NCBI GenBank assembly: GCA_035610365.1
Contig: CM069432.1
Coordinates: 182,513,027 to 182,577,026 of the forward strand
Length of the DNA stretch: 64,000 bases
Source of the DNA: Aquatica leii
Taxonomy: Eukaryota > Arthropoda > Insecta > Coleoptera > Lampyridae
Reading direction: 5' to 3'
The position numbers and the translations under genes were made by a program. Under the pieces are notes generated by a model. It had not been told where the DNA came from and did not search any database. It worked only from the letters and a program-made list of their open reading frames with translations. Shown in pieces: positions 18,480-31,049 of this stretch. Position 1 is the stretch's first letter; each line of letters starts with the position of its first letter.

Positions 18480-18680
18480 CTCTATCATATAATAACCAGG
18501 GTAACGTATGGTGTAACGGCCGGGCTCTGTTGGATAAAGGGCTGTAATCTCGGTTCGGTGGGGGGTATGAGATAGTGAGGGTGAGGTTGTAATCATCCCC
18601 TACGCTGCCAACTGGCCCGGCACTAAAAAGTTGAATGACTTTGTAACCCAGGATTACTCGCGCCTTGCACGCACACATAT
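18480..18680. other. GC-rich island of unknown identity
   Basis: About 200 bp clearly richer in G and C than its surroundings, with inverted words GCCGGG (near 18520) and CCCGGC (near 18617). The minus strand has a 75-codon frame without recognisable motifs. It could be a fragment of a TE untranslated region. Confidence 0.35.
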
Positions 18681-18689
18681 ACATACTAT

Positions 18690-19740
18690 CTGTGACTATC
18701 TGTTATTAATTTGCCTTTACGGGAACAATTCTTAAGGAAGTGACATTGCGTGTTTAAATTACACAAGGGATGAACTTTCTAAATACTATGTTTTGCTGAG
18801 AAATCTTAGAAGCTAAATTAAATTAAACTCATGTACCCGTTCATTCTTCATGTGTGATTACTACACCTTCACGTCAATCTACTAAACTCGGCCATTACGA
18901 AACTTACCCAATTTTCTTTGTTACGCATTAATTTGCAAGTAATAATGGTGTTATTAAATTTGACATACATACATAGTTTACGTGTTTTATTATAGAATAC
19001 ACGGGATTACTAAAGTATAATGAAAAATTTGCTTCTGTTCCGAGTTATAATAATATATTAAAAGTCAAATTAACTAATTAGCTTGATTAAACTATTTTTA
19101 TCTACAACTGAGAGTATGCTTAAAGCATTATTTACAATCGAGCTACTCAAAATCCATTTCATGTGTGGTTGTCCAAATTATTATTCTATTTTTTGTATAT
19201 CCCTACGGAAAAGCTGACTATTAAATGCGTTTAAAGGTTTAGATCGAAAGATTGAATACAATTTGATATTGGAGTACATTGATATTGAATATGTACAAAT
19301 TTAAACAAGCTAGGTTCTTAAATTCTTATTTAAACGAAATATTTTATTTACTCAATAAAATTATAATATATCTAGGATATGTAACAGATTGAGTTTTGTT
19401 TATTGAGTTTTACTAAATTCCACATATTAATTAAATTTATTACCGAGCGTAACGTTATTTGTAACACATACCAAAAGTTAAAGTTTTTTGAGGAGCAGAG
19501 AACATAGTTTTTATAAATAAAATTCGAAGATGATTACTAAATTACTACGACGACGTTACACCGATTACGTTGATAATTTTATCACATTTGCATTTAACAA
19601 TGTATACACTCTGTGCACAACGTGTAAATATATTCTATAAATTAATATAATATAAACAAAATAATAGTGTTTATATGTATGTTTCGTGGGTTTCTCATAT
19701 TTATATTTTGTGAATTTACAAATATATGCAATGAAGAGCA
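18690..19740. other. AT-rich intergenic DNA
   Basis: Nothing recognised. A Helitron 5' terminus (TC...) should lie near the right-hand side but cannot be picked out. Confidence 0.4.
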
Positions 19741-19749
19741 CGAACATCA

Positions 19750-22700
19750 TAGTATCAGACCAAGACTGCGCAGAATGCAGACGTACGAAATTGTATGGCA
19801 AACGTATGTGTAACCGAATGTCAAGAACAACACAACAATCACCTTCAATTAAATGCGTTGAAACAAAAACAGACAGAACTGACAGCAGATGCAAGCACAT
19901 CGTGCATTGAATATTCGATGCATCCGAGAACTGTTATCAATGAAATGGACAACAAATGCCAATATCATCATGCATTAACATTCAAACCAGAGGCACCTGG
20001 TATCTGTTGCAGGTCAGGCAGTCATACTATCAGCGTTGAATTCGCTATCCGAATTATTGAAAGAGTTTATGGAAAGTGTTTTAAAATTGGAAAATTCAAT
20101 TTGTTCTTCCAAATGACGTTTTTGGGCGCAACCAACATTGTTCAGAACAGCGACGGTGTCGAATTTTTGAATCGATATTGAATTTTCAAGATCAAGTTCA
20201 CCATAAATGCATTATGCGGACGCAAAATTCTTACAAATTTACTTCATGTTGCGATGAACGAGAACGCGTGGACGCAAGATGCAATTACAATCGCACACAA
20301 ACATTTTAAGCAAAGGGAAATAGCAGTGGCATTGTTAAAGTTAGAACATTTATAACTAGTTGGTGCGATAATTCAAAACAGTGTCAAGCCGTTTACGCAA
20401 TGATTCTTACGTGCTCATCAAAGCCTGAAGGACACACGCACTATAAATAAAATTGGTATATCTGGCGAGCAATTTGATCATCAGAATCTAGCACAAAAAC
20501 AACACAATTCAGACAATTACAGACGCACACTGTTCGTGCGACGTTCTACAATATTTACTGTTATTTTGGAAAGGAAAAGATGGATTATCAAATTATTATT
20601 AAAACATCATAATTTCAAGGTGTTAAAACCTACAAAACTGTCAGCGCCATCAACTATTATTCATACCGACTACTGATTTGTCCGAATCGGGACAATTACA
20701 TTTTCAAATGTACGCAGCTGCTTCTTCATCGTAGAGGCAAAGATTGAGAGCGAGCGATTGGGTTACAGCCGCTTTAATCAAACGAAGCTGCGTTCAGACG
20801 GTTATATTCATTTAAGAGATGCTATTGTCGATAACGTAGATAGAAATTTAAATATCAACAAAATCTGAAACGTGTTCATACTTCCATCCGCATACAGTGG
20901 CAGTCCACGTCATATGCAAGAATACATAAAAGATGCTATAACTTTCGTGCGCTTTTATGGACGACCAGATTTATTAATAACGTTTACATGTAATCCTAAA
21001 TGGATATAAATACAAACTTTGTTATTGCTAGATCAATCCGCAATAGATTGCCATAACATTACTGCACGTGCATTAAAACAAAAATTAATATCAATGATTA
21101 ATTTAATAAGCACATTGCATATTTTCAGATCAACATTTTGCTGGCTATGAAGTGCCCATTTTGGTATGGTTAGTGTATATTTAAGCAGAAATACAAAATG
21201 TTTAACATTGTTACCACAAACACCACGATCCATAATTCATGCGGTGATTTGAGCACGATATCGCCGTGTACGAAAAATCTACGAAGTGTTTACAAAGCAG
21301 TGTATTAACGACACTATTAGGGACATTGACGGCTATCTACTGTATCGTCGTAGGAACATATACAATGGAAGTCATGTGTTTACAATACGAATCTCATGCA
21401 GTACCAATCAGTGGGTAGTACTATATTCGTCCCTATTATAAAAAAAACAAAATTCACATTAATGTGGAGTTTTGCAGTTCTGTTAAGCCAATACAATACA
21501 TTTGCAAATATGTTTATAACGACAGCGATATGACAGTAATGTAAATTAAAACGACGAAATAACTTGCTACTAGATTTGCAGATACATCAGCAGCAACAAA
21601 TGTGTTTGTCGTATTCTGAGTTATTCCATACACGAACGAGACCCATCTGACCGTGCATCTTGAAAACGGTTAACTTGTTTCCCAAAAAACAATGATCTGC
21701 AAAGGAAATTGAATTAACCAAAAGCTACACTTCGAAATATGCAAACGAACAGAAATTTTTGTTAAATGGATCTTTTACAGGATTTAGAGATTTTCGGTCA
21801 ATTTGAACATGTTCTATTCCGATGTGCCGCGATATTTTACATGGAATAAACCATCAAAGAAATAAAGACCACGGTAAGTAAGGTGACCCTGTTTTGACAT
21901 TTTATGGCATATTTAAAACATATATGTTGGGGTCGATTATACACAGTTCATCCAAATCAACGTAAGTGCTTCTTTTTGCGTTTGTTACGCGTAAATGTAC
22001 AAAAAACAACGTGCTTCGAATATTTAAGAATTGTGAACGGCTAATTGCACAATACATGTTACGATGCGTGCCGCGGTTTGCAATTGCTGGAAACCGACAG
22101 TTATTGGGACATTACTCTTACATACACAGCATTTGCAGCTTTATCACATCAAAACCGTCAATTGTTTTATTTTTGCTTGCCGTCACAATGATAGAATTCG
22201 AAAAACAAATCAAGATTCAATGATGTTGATCGATGATTTTTGCATTATCATTTCAAATAAGTTAATGAACAATTTGGGTATGTCACCGGAAATATACGAA
22301 GCATTGGTTTTGATCGATGATTTTGCATTATCATTTCAAATACGGCTATGATCAATTTGGGTATGTTATCATCTATTTACTCAGCAGAGGATTTGATTAA
22401 CAATATCATACAGCATACAGCGAACAACAATTCGATATTCTCCATTTGGCCACAGTAGTTGCTACTAATGAGCGAATGCTGATTGACGAGCAAATGGCAA
22501 TTTACGATCGAATGATGTTGACGATTGAAGTTTAGCAAATAGGATTTTATTTTTGATACGTTAGGTGGCACAGTCAAAACATTCTTTGTTCATATTTGCA
22601 AGATTACGCTTTCAAAATAATATCGCATTAACCATTGCATCATCAGTGTGCAACATCAAAAAACTAGATTTTATGCAGAACACTAGCTAGAGTCACACTC

Positions 22701-23545
22701 TTTTAGCAAAGAATTTACAGAGAAGCGATAGGGTTCTAGAAGCATGGCAAAAATTTCAATAAGGCCGACGGAGTAAAGGTTTCTTACATCTGGAAGCATT
22801 TATTCGGAGACCGGTCAACCGAACCAAATTTATCAGCGACGCGGTAACTGGCCCGGAAACCAAACTTCAGGATCAAACAACGATTGTTGCTTCTCATTTT
22901 ACTTTATACGTACACAGATGAATTAACGCATGTTCGAAATTATCCAGCTTGTTTGCATGAAGATACGAAATTAATTAAATTGTCAAACAGTTTTTGCAAC
23001 ATCGTCGCTTTGAAGACTGAATTAATAGAAAGGTATATTCTCTAATTTAACCGATTAATACATCAAGTACACATGGCACAGTAAATGAGTAATTTTCGCA
23101 CCTAAAATTGTCGATGTTGATCAAAACAATTTGTGACTAATGTATACGAAATTATCGAACTGAATTCTCAAATTCATTCTGAACTATCACAAGAAAATTG
23201 GTTTTCCAATTATTCACAGTTTAAATCCATCCAAACCGTGTAATGGCACGCGATTGGTAATCAAACGAGACATTACTGAATAGTAAACTGAGAGGAGAGA
23301 ATGTATTGCTGGCAGGTATCCAATTATACTTTCAGACGCACCAATTCAGTTCAAGTGCTTAGAATTTTGTATTCATTTGAGCTTAGCAATTAATGAAAAC
23401 CGTTGTTTCCCACACGTACAACTTTACGTTGGGCGTTTACGGGACAGCAAACCGTCATACCTATATATTTATACACCAGAAGACGGAATAACCAAAAATA
23501 TTGTACACAAATTATTAGTATTAGGATAAATGCATTTCAATATTG
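19750..23545 (+). pseudogene. decayed Helitron Rep-helicase gene
   Basis: Blocks of a Helitron Rep/helicase protein appear in the expected order on the plus strand across three frames. At 19795-20180 there is an N-terminal CQYHHALTFKPEAPGICC-like zinc motif. About 20890-21010 gives SGSPRHMQEYIKDAITFVR then YGRPDLLITFTCNPKW. About 21300-21520 gives DGYLLYRRR, a NQWVVLYS block and a following INVEFCSS-like stretch (decayed). About 21840-22080 gives the YTWN-type and RLYTVHPN-like region. About 23380-23545 gives the helicase C-terminus (HVQLYVGRL..., ending near LVLG). Such proteins nick and unwind DNA for rolling-circle transposition. Many stops and frameshifts, and the HUH and helicase motifs are unreadable, so it is inactive. 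Confidence 0.8.
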
Positions 23546-23678
23546 AATATTACTTTGTTTAGATTTCAGAGGTCAATAACATTTATTATTTAAAATGAAG
23601 CGATCAATTTTTCTAAATTTTTTAATTCGAGATATTTCAATTATACTGAAAAAAGATTTTATTTTAATAAATATATTT

Positions 23679-23729
23679 AACTAGCGAGTTCTGTTGCAGG
23701 AAAATGTCTGCTTACCGGGCGCGCTAGTT
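23679..23729 (+). repeat. candidate Helitron 3' terminus with 8-bp inverted arms
   Basis: AACTAGCG (23679-23686) and CGCTAGTT (23722-23729) are perfect inverted arms around a loop of about 35 nt, shortly after the helicase stop. CTAG followed by T fits a Helitron CTRR-T end, but the classic short GC hairpin just before the end is not clear. Confidence 0.35.
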
Positions 23730-23739
23730 CTCTTAATAA

Positions 23740-26700
23740 CTATGTATATATTTTTTCCAAACGTTTCGTTTTTACGACTAAGTTTTTAGTATAATGTGCG
23801 AGAAGATTTAAACGTAAATACAACAACTACTTATACCTTTTTTCGACAGTTTTCATTTGTCGTGCAGTAAAAAACTGTTTAATGCTTAAATTAATTTAGG
23901 TGTTATTAAATATCCATTAATCTTTCAATAGATAAATAAAATAGGTGATGAATAAATAGTGAATAATATAATTATAATAAAACCTTTTATTGTCAAATAA
24001 CAGTTAATTCAATTGGAATCACTTTATCTACTATAACATAATGGACGTTTTAATTATAATTGAATTACATATTTATTATAAAATAATAGTTTTTAATTTT
24101 ATATTCATTTAAACTAAATTTCCGTTTTTAAAATTTACATATATGATACCACCAATATTTTAATTCTGTTAAAAGTTATATCAATTTTTAATTTTATGCA
24201 GAGTACTATTTTTCTATTTGAATTTAATATTAAATATTGTTTAATTAGTTTTGCAGTTTAAATGATTTTTATATAAATTAAAATTTTTGAATAGTAACAT
24301 AATGTAGCAGCGTGGGTCTATTAAAATACGTGTTTGGGTGAATACATGTCAAGTTTCTCAACTACATATTTTGAACTTGGTTCTTAATTATGTTATGTAT
24401 GTACAAGAAATATAGATTACTATAAATATAATATTATAGGGTTTAACACATTCTTTATTAAGCTAAAATTATTTTGTAATTATTTACTATGGCTCTTAGA
24501 AGTACTTATGTTTTTAGAACATACTGGCAATATTAACCAACATTTTTAATTTCGATAGCTTGCTATTAATTACGGTATGCAGAAGTACATGACTTCATAG
24601 TGAAGGCACGGTGTAATTACTGAGCATGGAATATTACATAATCGACGTATTTACATAAAGCACGCTTGAAATTATCCCATTAACTGATAAGTATTTTGAT
24701 TTTTATTTGCAATTTGTAATCTACAAATTTGCGTATTTTAGTGTGCGCGCATCTAATTGACGCTCGTTTGAAGCATTTCGTTTTGTCGAGACTTAGATTT
24801 TCATATATATTTCGTAATGTAATTTTGCAAATTTTACAAAAGGCTCAAGGAACCGTCAGAATATCGAGGTACATAATATTCAATTTGCCAGATATGCTAG
24901 GAAATATCATACTTTAGGTGAACAGGAAGGGCAAGGATTGCTCTGCGTACAAATTGAGGCATCCTTGAAGCCTCTTTCTGTAGTGACCCGACGTGACATT
25001 ACGCGTGATCAGCATAGAAACAGCTTATGAGCGAAATTATGACTATTTGTACAAGCAAAAAAAATTGAAGTAGGATCACTTTCATATTGCATAATTACTA
25101 TATTAAAATCTTGTTATATCATTTTCAATTGTGCTTTATTGAGGGTGTTAACTAAGAAAACTAAAGTGTAACTTAATCGTAGAGAATTCTGATAGACTGA
25201 TCCCACATATAAAAATTAAGACTGAAGTTGAACTACCTCTTATTCATCTGTACTATTGTTCTAACTTTTTACAATCTATATAGTAATTCTATTTTTATAC
25301 ATTTAAAACATATATTGCACTTTTTATACTGTCGTAATTGTTTTATCGGTTGCTTCTGTATATTTACTAAAATCATTATTTAGTTTTATCTAACATAATT
25401 GATTGTTTTGTCTTCATGCTACGTTATTTTATACAATAATCCATTGATCAATAAATCTAGGTCTTGGTTTCACAAAAGGACTTAAACGAGCTTATTTATT
25501 TGAATTGCAAAACATTTATATTAAGCAAGATTTTCATCATTTAGCAACAGTAGTAAATGCAGGTTTTCATTATTTATTTATATATACAATGGTGTGTTCT
25601 ACATTTCAAAATTAGCAAATAAATAGTGCTTTTCTTAATAAATGTTTGCTATGGGTTTTCTTCATTTTTTAATAAAATATAAACATAGTAATATTTATGT
25701 AATATATGTATAACTTTGTAAATGTATATACAAAGGCAAATTAATATTTAGTTTTGACAAAAACGCTAGCTTAATGCGTCAAGTTTTTATTTTAGCTAAC
25801 GCAATAATATGAAAATTGCTTTCAATGCATGATTAAAGTTTTTAAGATTCTACTTATATTTTAAAATATTAATTATGCTGAATTGTATCAAACAATTTTA
25901 TTGGTTGTATAACATTATTTTACTGTTTGTTTTGCTATTGTTTTAGATGTATATTTTTTTGCATAATTTTTATTAGATGTGTTTTTGATTACTTCGCGAA
26001 GTACGTCTTGCAATTCATTTTCATATACTTCATACTCTCTATCATAAATATATTTACCCTGTGTTTTTGTTATTCAATGTTTATTTTATAGAATTAGACA
26101 GGAAACAATACATTTTCATAAATTACTTTTTGTTTATTATTAGTACTTGATATTTTCGTTTTTAAAAATAACTAATCTAATAGTTTTACATGTCTGTAAA
26201 TATTTTTGATTATTTTTTTTAATGACTAGTTAATCTGATTACGTTAATGCATGTGTATTTTATATCTTTATTTTTCTAGTTTTCTAAAATTGCAATTGTA
26301 TTTCTTCTATGATTGCAATTTATTTGAAAAACGTTTTATGAAAAAAAATATATTTTTTGTGAATTATATTATAATTTATGTCTTATATGTACGATTAAGA
26401 ACGATGCGTAGAAATAATTATGTTTTAATTTATTTTATCTTTTTGAGAGTATTAGAGTTGGTTTAACTTTTACTAATATTTATTAGTTAAAAAATTTTGT
26501 GTTATTAATAAGTGAAGAAGTCAGCGTTTCAAAGAATATTTGTATTTAATAAATCAATCTATTGGCATTAAAAGTTTAAAAAAATCTAAGTAATTAAATA
26601 AAATAAATAAAGCTAACTAAATCAGTTTCATAAATAAAGTGGTATAAATGAAGGAAGGCACGAAAAAAGTTAAGCAGAAACTCTGGAAATAAATAATTCC

Positions 26701-28060
26701 ATTTATAAAAGAACACGGCACTTAATTAAAAAAACTTAAAATAATTGACTTTTTAGCATAGTTCTGCTTAATAGAAGTAAAAAATTTAATTCTAAAGTAT
26801 AATTAGTTTATCAATTTCTTTTCAATAAAAAGTCTAATTGTTTAACTGTTTATCTTTTTAAATTAATACAAACCGTTAATTAAAATTTACTTAAGGTTTT
26901 ATATAAACTAATTAAAACATATAAATGAGAACGTTAAATTTAATTCTATTGTTGACGGTTTGGTTAACAAATGGTCTAAAAAGAGTCGCTCTAAAGACTG
27001 TCACACTACAATGGTGTTCAACGAAGTTTGAATTCGCATCTTTCTTATAACAATCGAAATTAACAGTGTAATTTATTACAAGTTTTATATTTTATTATAA
27101 TCCTTACGGTTTTTTTGTTTATCTTGATCGGTTTCAAGCGTATTATTTATAAGATACTGTATTCTGTAATGGCACAGATTGAGGCAAACTATCGTAAAAT
27201 CCGTCTAGACGTTTTATAAAAGGTGGGCAAATTTGCAAAGTTTCATTGAATCTAAGTTATTTTACTACCTCGCTAGTTATTCTGTAAATTAACAGGTTGT
27301 TTTATAAAACAACAATAAAGCGTGGTTACATTTTTTAGTCATCACTTGCTTAAAGATGGGGTTAAAGCATTTCAGTTGTTAAAAAAAACTTTAATTATTA
27401 CAATGTTTTTATTAAAATAAGAGATATCATAGTATTTTATTAAACATAACAAATTTTTACATATGTTATGTACGACGAATGGTTTAAAAAGTAACTAGAA
27501 CCGTAAGCAAATCCTCCTTAAGCTTAACAAATGAAATGAACAAATCTCAAGTGTTTTTGTTTACTGAAACATTTGCGAATAACTTCTTGCACTCTTATAG
27601 TTTTTAATGGTCTCTAAATAAACAAATTATGAAAGTGCATGAAATATTTAAATGTTCGTTAAAGTTGTTTTTTTTAGATAAAATGGCTTTTAGTAATTTT
27701 GTTCAAGATTTTTTTTGTTTGTGCGCATTACGAGAAAACCGGGAACAATCATAACATTTTCTGTTCAAAATAAATTAACTGTAAGGATACAAAAAAACTA
27801 AATTTGTGAATGTTGTGTGTACACATGTTATGGTAACTCGGATGTATTACCATTTTTATTTTTTTTTATTTAGGTCAATGTTATCTTTGCGTTAGGGTGA
27901 CTTTGGTTCGAGGTGATTTTACCTATTTAAAATCATTGAATTAACCACCTAGGGCCAAAGGTTCATAAGAAAATCGATTTATTTGAAAGAAAAATACATA
28001 TTACTTATATGAAGTTTGAGTTACACATATTTGTTTTACACGTATAAATCAAAATTTTGT
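23740..28060. other. AT-rich intergenic DNA
   Basis: Over 4 kb of AT-rich sequence with short, compositionally biased frames (for example 26251-26466). I see no domain, RNA gene or repeat. Confidence 0.45.
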
Positions 28061-28229
28061 AAAAATGTGTGAGACCTAGTTATTGTCTCACAAGTTACCG
28101 TTGGAGAACAGTCTTCTTTTTATTGGTTTATTGGTTTGAAAGGTTGAATAATTTTATTAATAAAATATTTTTAGAACAAAGAGTCTTTTATTGTCGGCAA
28201 CATTCAAAAATTGCTGGTGCGTTCCATGC

Positions 28230-28600
28230 ACTCAACAACAGCTCCTTCTTCTGTCATCAATAGCTGTCCCTGAAAACCTGAGCCCATTCCATTCTACAAC
28301 AACAACAAAACTAGATAATTGAAGGCTGGTCTTGAGGTTTTCTTCTAGGAAATTATTGGCATTGTAAGAAGTAAATGCAACTGGGCCGACTTCTTTGGGA
28401 CCTTTAACAGCTTCCAGTTTCTTTTCGTTTTCCGTAGTAAAAACCATGTCAGTGTGAACTGATGGAATTAGGCTGTAATGATTTTCTTCATCCGTTGATG
28501 AGTTTCCAGTTTGTTCTTGTGTTTTTCCTCTTCAAAGTTTTAAGTTTTCTTTTCTTTTTCAAATCTCTCTGATAGATTTTTTTAAGTTTTACATTTCTTT
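28230..28600 (-). other. short unidentified frame, possibly TE-derived
   Basis: A minus-strand frame (28447-28232, 71 codons) reads TTENEKKLEAVKGPKEVGPV and continues upstream in the same frame with acidic and Ser/Thr-rich residues. Composition is less AT-driven than in chance frames nearby. A pogo/Tigger-like transposase piece was considered but not supported by a catalytic motif. Confidence 0.25.
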
Positions 28601-28645
28601 TTCTTGTATTTTCTTCTCTTTCCGCTTTTTTTTCTTTTAATCTAT

Positions 28646-29092
28646 TGTTACGGTTTACCTTATACATTTTTCATTTGTATTTGTTCTTATCACAGCGCAA
28701 CGCGAGCATTGTAAAACTCGTTACTTTATGTATATTGTATTTTATTAGGCTAGTTTTAAATTATTGTTATAAGACGCAGCATTGCGAGTAAGGATTGATT
28801 ATTTTATTTTACTTTTGTAATTGTTATAGTTAAGTTTTAGTTACGCTGATTAATTCATATTTATTTGTTTCTTTAATAATTATTAATTTTAAGCCGTTTT
28901 GGTAGACTTGACAGTGACGGCTGCGCGAGAATTCTTATATTTTCTAGCTTAGAATTATTCTTTAGTCATCTATGAAGTCTGCCAGTCGTTTACCTTATAC
29001 TATTTGTTTCGTTCTTATCTAGATCGCTATAATCTCAACCAAAATTATGTGAATAAACTTTATTACTGGAGCCTTTCATTTATATCACGACA
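28646..29092 (+). repeat. LTR-like segment (BEL/Pao-like candidate)
   Basis: The block starts TGTTACGG and ends TCACGACA. It carries an AATAAA-type signal in GTGAATAAACTTTATTACTGG near its end, as in insect BEL/Pao LTRs, and is followed by AAGGAGGCCC, which loosely resembles a BEL-type primer site. A GC-richer leader-like stretch continues to about 29290. No partner LTR or duplication was found, so boundaries and family are tentative. Confidence 0.35.
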
Positions 29093-29299
29093 AAGGAGGC
29101 CCATTCTACGAATACATTTATTCCAGCGATTCTCTTAGTGCGCCTCTGTAGTAGGTACCCTGCGTACGCTTGGTGGTCGTCTCGCCCGGATCCGGCGTCT
29201 GGTGAAATAAATAGTGGCTGGAGTAGAAGACGGTAGCTACGTCTAATTCCTGGTTTATTACCTGTACAGGTTTTATTCTATAATTAATTAAGCTTAATT

Positions 29300-29590
29300 G
29301 CGAATCGCTTTTACCTTTTTTTTGTATCTACGCATGTCAATGTGACGAATTTGCCTTTTTTGGTTCTATTTATCTAAGGATCAAGATTGTTTTGTCCATT
29401 CGCTTTTCTTTAGTAATTCCAAATTTTGCCATTCTACAATGGTTGCTTGCTTTTCTATATTTTTTATTTGTTTGTTTTGCTCATGTGTTTTAATGAAGAA
29501 TAACAACAATTTTGGATTCTGAGGTCACCACATTCTCTGTAAAAATAAAAAAAATATTTTGATACTCAAATAGTTTAGGTGATTTGAATT
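29300..29590. other. intergenic
   Basis: Nothing recognised between the LTR-like leader and the THAP remnant. Confidence 0.4.
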
Positions 29591-29594
29591 TACT

Positions 29595-30260
29595 AACTTA
29601 AGTGCGGCACTCTGCAGACAACAAAATTATGTGCTAAAGTTTATGAATACGACCACCAACGCACCAGAAAAATTGATTTTTGTTGTTCCATCCAATGCAC
29701 AAACGCGAAAGAAATTGATACGAGTTTTGAAGAGGTTGGATCCATTTAGATCTAAAAGTTGTGTGTGTTGTAAAGATCACTTTCACTTCAGGTCAAATAA
29801 CAATCTTTATCTCAGACATATTTGTTGGGTTATATCAATGTTAGATCTACAGAACTTTTAGTAATGAAAAAAAGTAAAAAAAAAAAACGTATATGTAGAT
29901 TTAGTTTTTTTGTTATGTTGTCAAACGAAATCGTATGCACAAAATTGATTTAGGTATATATATATAAGATGCCCTTCTGTCAACATCAAATCTAAACAAT
30001 TTTATCTTTATCTTTGCATAAATATTTTATCCGACACAACAAATTGTACTTCGCAAAATATTATGATTACTTTAAACAAAAACTCCGCCTGCTTCAAATT
30101 AATTCCATTCTTGGCTTGGATTTTGGTTTAGCGACTAGTTCTGTCGCAACAATCATAAAGCTAATACTAATAAGAAATTTTCATTCTGGAACTCAGTTTG
30201 TTCTGGGTTCTAAAAGATGTTTACTGCGACGTGTGACGAAAGCTCAGTTTGTTTAATAAC
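29595..30260 (+). pseudogene. THAP-domain transposase remnant
   Basis: The frame 29631-29861 reads NTTTNAPEKL, then FVVPSNAQTRKKL, then CVCCKDHF. This fits a THAP DNA-binding domain, where an early CxxC is followed by a VP-N...RKKW helix and a late C..HF pair. The first cysteine pair is lost. A second frame at 30014-30256 has an INSILGLDFGLATSSVATI helix like the helix-turn-helix that precedes DDE catalytic domains of THAP-bearing (ISL2EU-like) transposases. No catalytic residues can be seen. Probably a second, older relative of the element at 52.7-55.3 kb. Confidence 0.5.
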
Positions 30261-30269
30261 CGCAACGCA

Positions 30270-31045
30270 GGAATTATCCATAATATAAAATTGCATTAGA
30301 AATGCAACCCGTAGAAACTTGAATTCCAAACTAATACTCTTACGGCAATAACTTTTGCAATTAAATCTCTTGTATTTTTCCACAGTCAGCAAATGTACTG
30401 TTGAGTATGCCTATTCCGTTTAGAAAAAGCTGTTTTCAGGTTAAAAGCATCATTGTTTGTTTCGAGATTAAAATTTAACAGCTTGTTGATTCTGTAAAGC
30501 AAGCTCTTAGATGATCAGATTGCAAAGATTGTAATTTGTTGAAATATTGTATATCAATCACAACCGAGTGTAAAACAAGTACATACTTTTAAGTAGATAT
30601 ACTTAATTTTGCTTTTTTTCTCTTCGGATTTCTAATTACTATTTTTTGAAAGAAAATGACTAGCCCATCTATTTTAGGTAAATTATACGATTGCTCTTTT
30701 TCAACTCTTTCATCTATTGTAATCAAACACTATAGGTATAAATAACACTTAAACGTACAAACGAAAAAAAATACTTAATGCAATCTAACAGCTCATAACT
30801 ATCTATAGCAGCAGCGGACACACTAGCGAGAGCAAACGTCACGCAATAGTCGTGCGCTCGCATGCATAATCTAAAATTCACGAAAGTTATAAATCTATAT
30901 AAAATCAAAACTACTACGTCTATTTGAATGAAACAAAAACTAATGTGTTTATATACATGTAAGGTTCACTGTAACAAAGTTTCATGCGATTATGCGTTAC
31001 TACTGACACTCTTCATTCTCTCGTTTACAAGAATTTATATTTGTA
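30270..31045. other. AT-rich intergenic DNA
   Basis: Nothing recognised. Confidence 0.4.
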
Positions 31046-31049
31046 TTAT

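Noticed and set aside
19565..19900. 111-codon minus-strand frame
   Set aside because: It overlaps the start of the plus-strand Helitron coding region and has no domain of its own.
24930..25030. Possible tRNA or small RNA in a GC-richer patch
   Set aside because: No TTC-type loop or acceptor pairing could be assembled.
28232..28447. pogo/Tigger transposase
   Set aside because: Only a loose resemblance around GPKEVGPV; no DDE or CENP-B motif, so left unidentified.
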